A stretch of DNA of 17,716 nt from Gemmataceae bacterium (lineage in GTDB: Bacteria; Planctomycetota; Planctomycetia; Gemmatales; Gemmataceae): positions 1 through 17,716 of the forward strand of contig JAFMJU010000015.1 of the NCBI GenBank assembly GCA_017853285.1, written 5' to 3'. Position numbers and translations under genes: made by a program. The notes beneath the pieces were generated by a model. The model saw nothing but the letters and a program-made list of their open reading frames with translations, was not told the DNA's origin and did not search any database. This document shows, one piece after another, positions 16,164-17,716 of the stretch (the first letter of the stretch is position 1; every line of letters starts with the position of its first letter).

Positions 16164-16265
16164 ACCCGCTGCCTCCGACGGTTGCCCGGCGTTGAACGGA
16201 AGGATACCCTTTCAGAAGCGACCTTTCCGATGGCCCTTCCGGGTTAGCACAGTGGGGTTTAGTCC

Positions 16266-16865
16266 ATGACTCCGATTTTGACGGGCTTGCTTATCGTGGC
16301 GGGGATCGTGGCCGTCCTCGCGATGTTCCTGGTGGGGACCTACAACGGGTTGGTGGTTTTGCGGCAGAAGTTCCAAAACGCATTCGCCCAGATCGATGTC
16401 CAACTCAAACGCCGCCATGACCTGATCCCCAATCTGCTCGAATGCGTGAAGGGGTATATGGCGCACGAGAAAAACACGCTGGAAGCCGTGATCCAGGCGC
16501 GGAACACCGCGTTGACCGCCAACCAGGCCGCCACCCGCAACCCGGGCGATCCTGAAGCCATGAAAAAACTGGGCGAAGCCGAGGGCCAACTCAACAGCAC
16601 CCTCAGCCGCCTGTTGATGGTCGCCGAGGCCTACCCCGACCTGAAAGCCAACCAGAACATGATGCAGTTCCAGGGGGAACTGACCGACACCGAAAACAGG
16701 ATCAGCCTTTCCCGGCAAACCTACAACGACAGCGTGACGGCCTACAACACCCAGCGAGAAACCTTTCCCACGGTGGTCTTCGCCACCATGCTGGGTTTTC
16801 TTCCGGCCAGCCTGTTCGAGATCAGCGCCGGAGAGCGCGAGGCGCCAAAAGTCTCGTTCAGCTGA
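16266..16865 (+). CDS. lemA: LemA family protein
   Basis: A 199-residue protein with an N-terminal hydrophobic helix (about residues 4-24), then the LemA core. The hallmark segment follows the helix directly: TYNGLVVLRQKFQNAFAQID, then VQLKRRHDLIPNLLECVKGY. After it come long amphipathic helices with EAEGQLNSTLSRLL and AYPDLKANQNMMQFQGEL, then a terminal TYNDSVTAYN near 142-151. The family folds as an antiparallel helical bundle anchored in the membrane with the bulk outside the cytoplasm. Its molecular function is unclear, though several bacteria encode it next to membrane proteases or TPM-domain proteins. The ATG at 16266 has a weak GTGGGG site. The gene lies 102 bases after cbiO and 156 bases before an exported ClpP-like protein, so it could be its own unit. 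Confidence 0.95.
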   Translation: MTPILTGLLIVAGIVAVLAMFLVGTYNGLVVLRQKFQNAFAQIDVQLKRRHDLIPNLLECVKGYMAHEKNTLEAVIQARNTALTANQAATRNPGDPEAMKKLGEAEGQLNSTLSRLLMVAEAYPDLKANQNMMQFQGELTDTENRISLSRQTYNDSVTAYNTQRETFPTVVFATMLGFLPASLFEISAGEREAPKVSFS

Positions 16866-16935
16866 ATCAACCGGCCGCAACCAATCTAGCCAACCAACCG
16901 ATTCTCCGGATGACCTCAGCGCTACCCTTCTAGGC

Positions 16936-16941
16936 TATACT
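16936..16941 (+). promoter_or_regulatory. Possible -10 element for the NfeD/ClpP-like gene
   Basis: TATACT, one mismatch from the sigma-70 consensus, lies 80 bases before the chosen start. The nearest -35-like sequence (ATGACC at 16910-16915) is 20 bases away, longer than ideal, so this is tentative. Confidence 0.28.
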
Positions 16942-17021
16942 GGAAGTTGTTTGCGATGATTTCGGGCACCGCATTTCGGAGTGGGCTTTTCCGCCTCCCG
17001 CTTGCCCGCTGGAGGGTTTGC

Positions 17022-17716
17022 ATGCCTGCCAACCCCTGTCGTCCTGCCAAGATTAGGTTCATCCCTGTCTTTTGGGCAGTGTTGGCACTTTTGGCGTCAT
17101 TCACCACCCCCTCCAGAGCAGTTGAGGGGATTATTTTCCGAATGCCTTCCAATCTGGAAGGAGAGGAAGTCAAGCGCCTGGCCGGAAAGATCACCGAGGG
17201 GGTTCTCGGCCTCAAACGGGGGGCTGACGGCAAACGCGAACGGCTGGTGGTGGTCATTGACTTCAACCCGGAATCCAAACCCGATCGCCAGGCGGATTTC
17301 GAGGCTTGCCTCAAACTGTCCCGAGTGTTGGTGAACCTCGATCCGGCTGATGTGTTGACCGTCGGTTTCATCCGGGGCGAGACTTCCCGTTTTGGCATCC
17401 TGCCGGCCCTGTCTTGCCGGGAATTGGTGTTTTCAAAACAGGGTTTTCTGGGCCCGGTCTCCATCAATCCCGCTGAATTGGACGCCAACGACCGGGCGCG
17501 TTTCGAGGAAACGGCCGCCCGCTTGTCCCGCCCGCGGGTCATCGCGCGCCGGTTGGTCGATTCGGGGACCGTCGTGGTGCGTGACCCCCAAGCCAAACCC
17601 GGGCAGGATTCCTTGCGCGACGGCCGGGAATTCGCAGGGGGGGATAAGCTCATCGATGCCGATGGTCCACCCGGAATTGACGATGATTTGGCCGTCAAAT
17701 TAGGCCTGGCTGTCCC
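17022..17716 (+). CDS. Exported NfeD/ClpP-like (SDH-fold) protein, partial at the right edge
   Basis: The first 231 residues of a protein that continues past the window. The ATG at 17022 is preferred to one at 16956 because GGAGGG (17011-17016) precedes it by five bases and it opens a signal peptide: basic residues, then FIPVFWAVLALLASF, likely cut after SRA near residue 33. The mature part resembles the periplasmic ClpP/crotonase-fold domain of NfeD proteins: LVVVIDFNP, then VLTVGFIRG and TSRFGILPALSCRELVFSKQ, where Ser122 falls near the expected nucleophile position. It ends in the typical GDKLIDADGPPGIDDDLA region. Whether a catalytic Lys exists, and whether C-terminal membrane and NfeD OB domains follow, cannot be seen. 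The family call is moderate. Confidence 0.65.
   Translation, partial: MPANPCRPAKIRFIPVFWAVLALLASFTTPSRAVEGIIFRMPSNLEGEEVKRLAGKITEGVLGLKRGADGKRERLVVVIDFNPESKPDRQADFEACLKLSRVLVNLDPADVLTVGFIRGETSRFGILPALSCRELVFSKQGFLGPVSINPAELDANDRARFEETAARLSRPRVIARRLVDSGTVVVRDPQAKPGQDSLRDGREFAGGDKLIDADGPPGIDDDLAVKLGLAV

Noticed and set aside
16197..16241. Inverted repeat CGGAAGG/CCTTCCG after cbiO, considered as a terminator
   Set aside because: The arms are 31 bases apart, only seven pairs long, and no U-tract follows.
1..17716. Mobile elements, phage genes, CRISPR arrays, tRNA or rRNA genes
   Set aside because: I saw no transposase or integrase motif, no regularly spaced repeat and no tRNA-like cloverleaf; all intergenic gaps are short.

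Overview
The window is high-GC bacterial chromosome with densely packed genes on both strands. It most resembles a planctomycete, probably of the Gemmata/Isosphaera type. Reasons: a TIGR03067-type exported protein (a family largely confined to Planctomycetes), a PpiD/SurA-like membrane-anchored protein typical of that phylum, squalene synthesis of the HpnC/HpnD type, several exported proteins with Pro-rich tails, TTG start codons, and many single-gene transcription units with weak promoters. The genus cannot be named from sequence alone.

Layout. Positions 1-1611 (-) hold the N-terminal 537 residues of a PpiD/SurA-like folding factor that runs off the left edge. It diverges from topA (1895-4525, +), a full-length type IA topoisomerase with five C-terminal zinc ribbons, which is closed by a textbook terminator (4546-4580). 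A structured leader precedes an unrecognised lipoprotein gene (4723-5709, +). This converges on, and overlaps by 187 bp, a natural HpnC-HpnD fusion (5523-7523, -) for squalene synthesis. Divergent from that is an exported DUF3857/transglutaminase-core protein (7676-9757, +). It converges on csrA (10061-10255, -), whose leader contains a hairpin with GGA in its loop. A TIGR03067 protein (10489-11025, +) is translationally coupled to gamma-glutamyltransferase (11025-12707, +), which converges on an L-lactate permease (12721-14487, -). Divergent from the permease is a CbiQ/EcfT-CbiO pair (14638-16163, +) with overlapping genes, then a LemA protein (16266-16865, +). The start of an exported NfeD/ClpP-like protein (17022 to the right edge, +) ends the window.

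Functionally this is mostly housekeeping and envelope physiology: DNA supercoiling, protein folding and turnover at the envelope, isoprenoid lipids, post-transcriptional control, glutathione/gamma-glutamyl metabolism, lactate uptake and metal or vitamin import. I see no mobile element, phage, CRISPR array, defence island, rRNA or tRNA. The least ordinary items are the HpnC-HpnD fusion, its Gly-rich tail that is the antisense image of a neighbour's Pro-rich tail, the csrA leader hairpin, and the structured leaders before topA and the lipoprotein gene.
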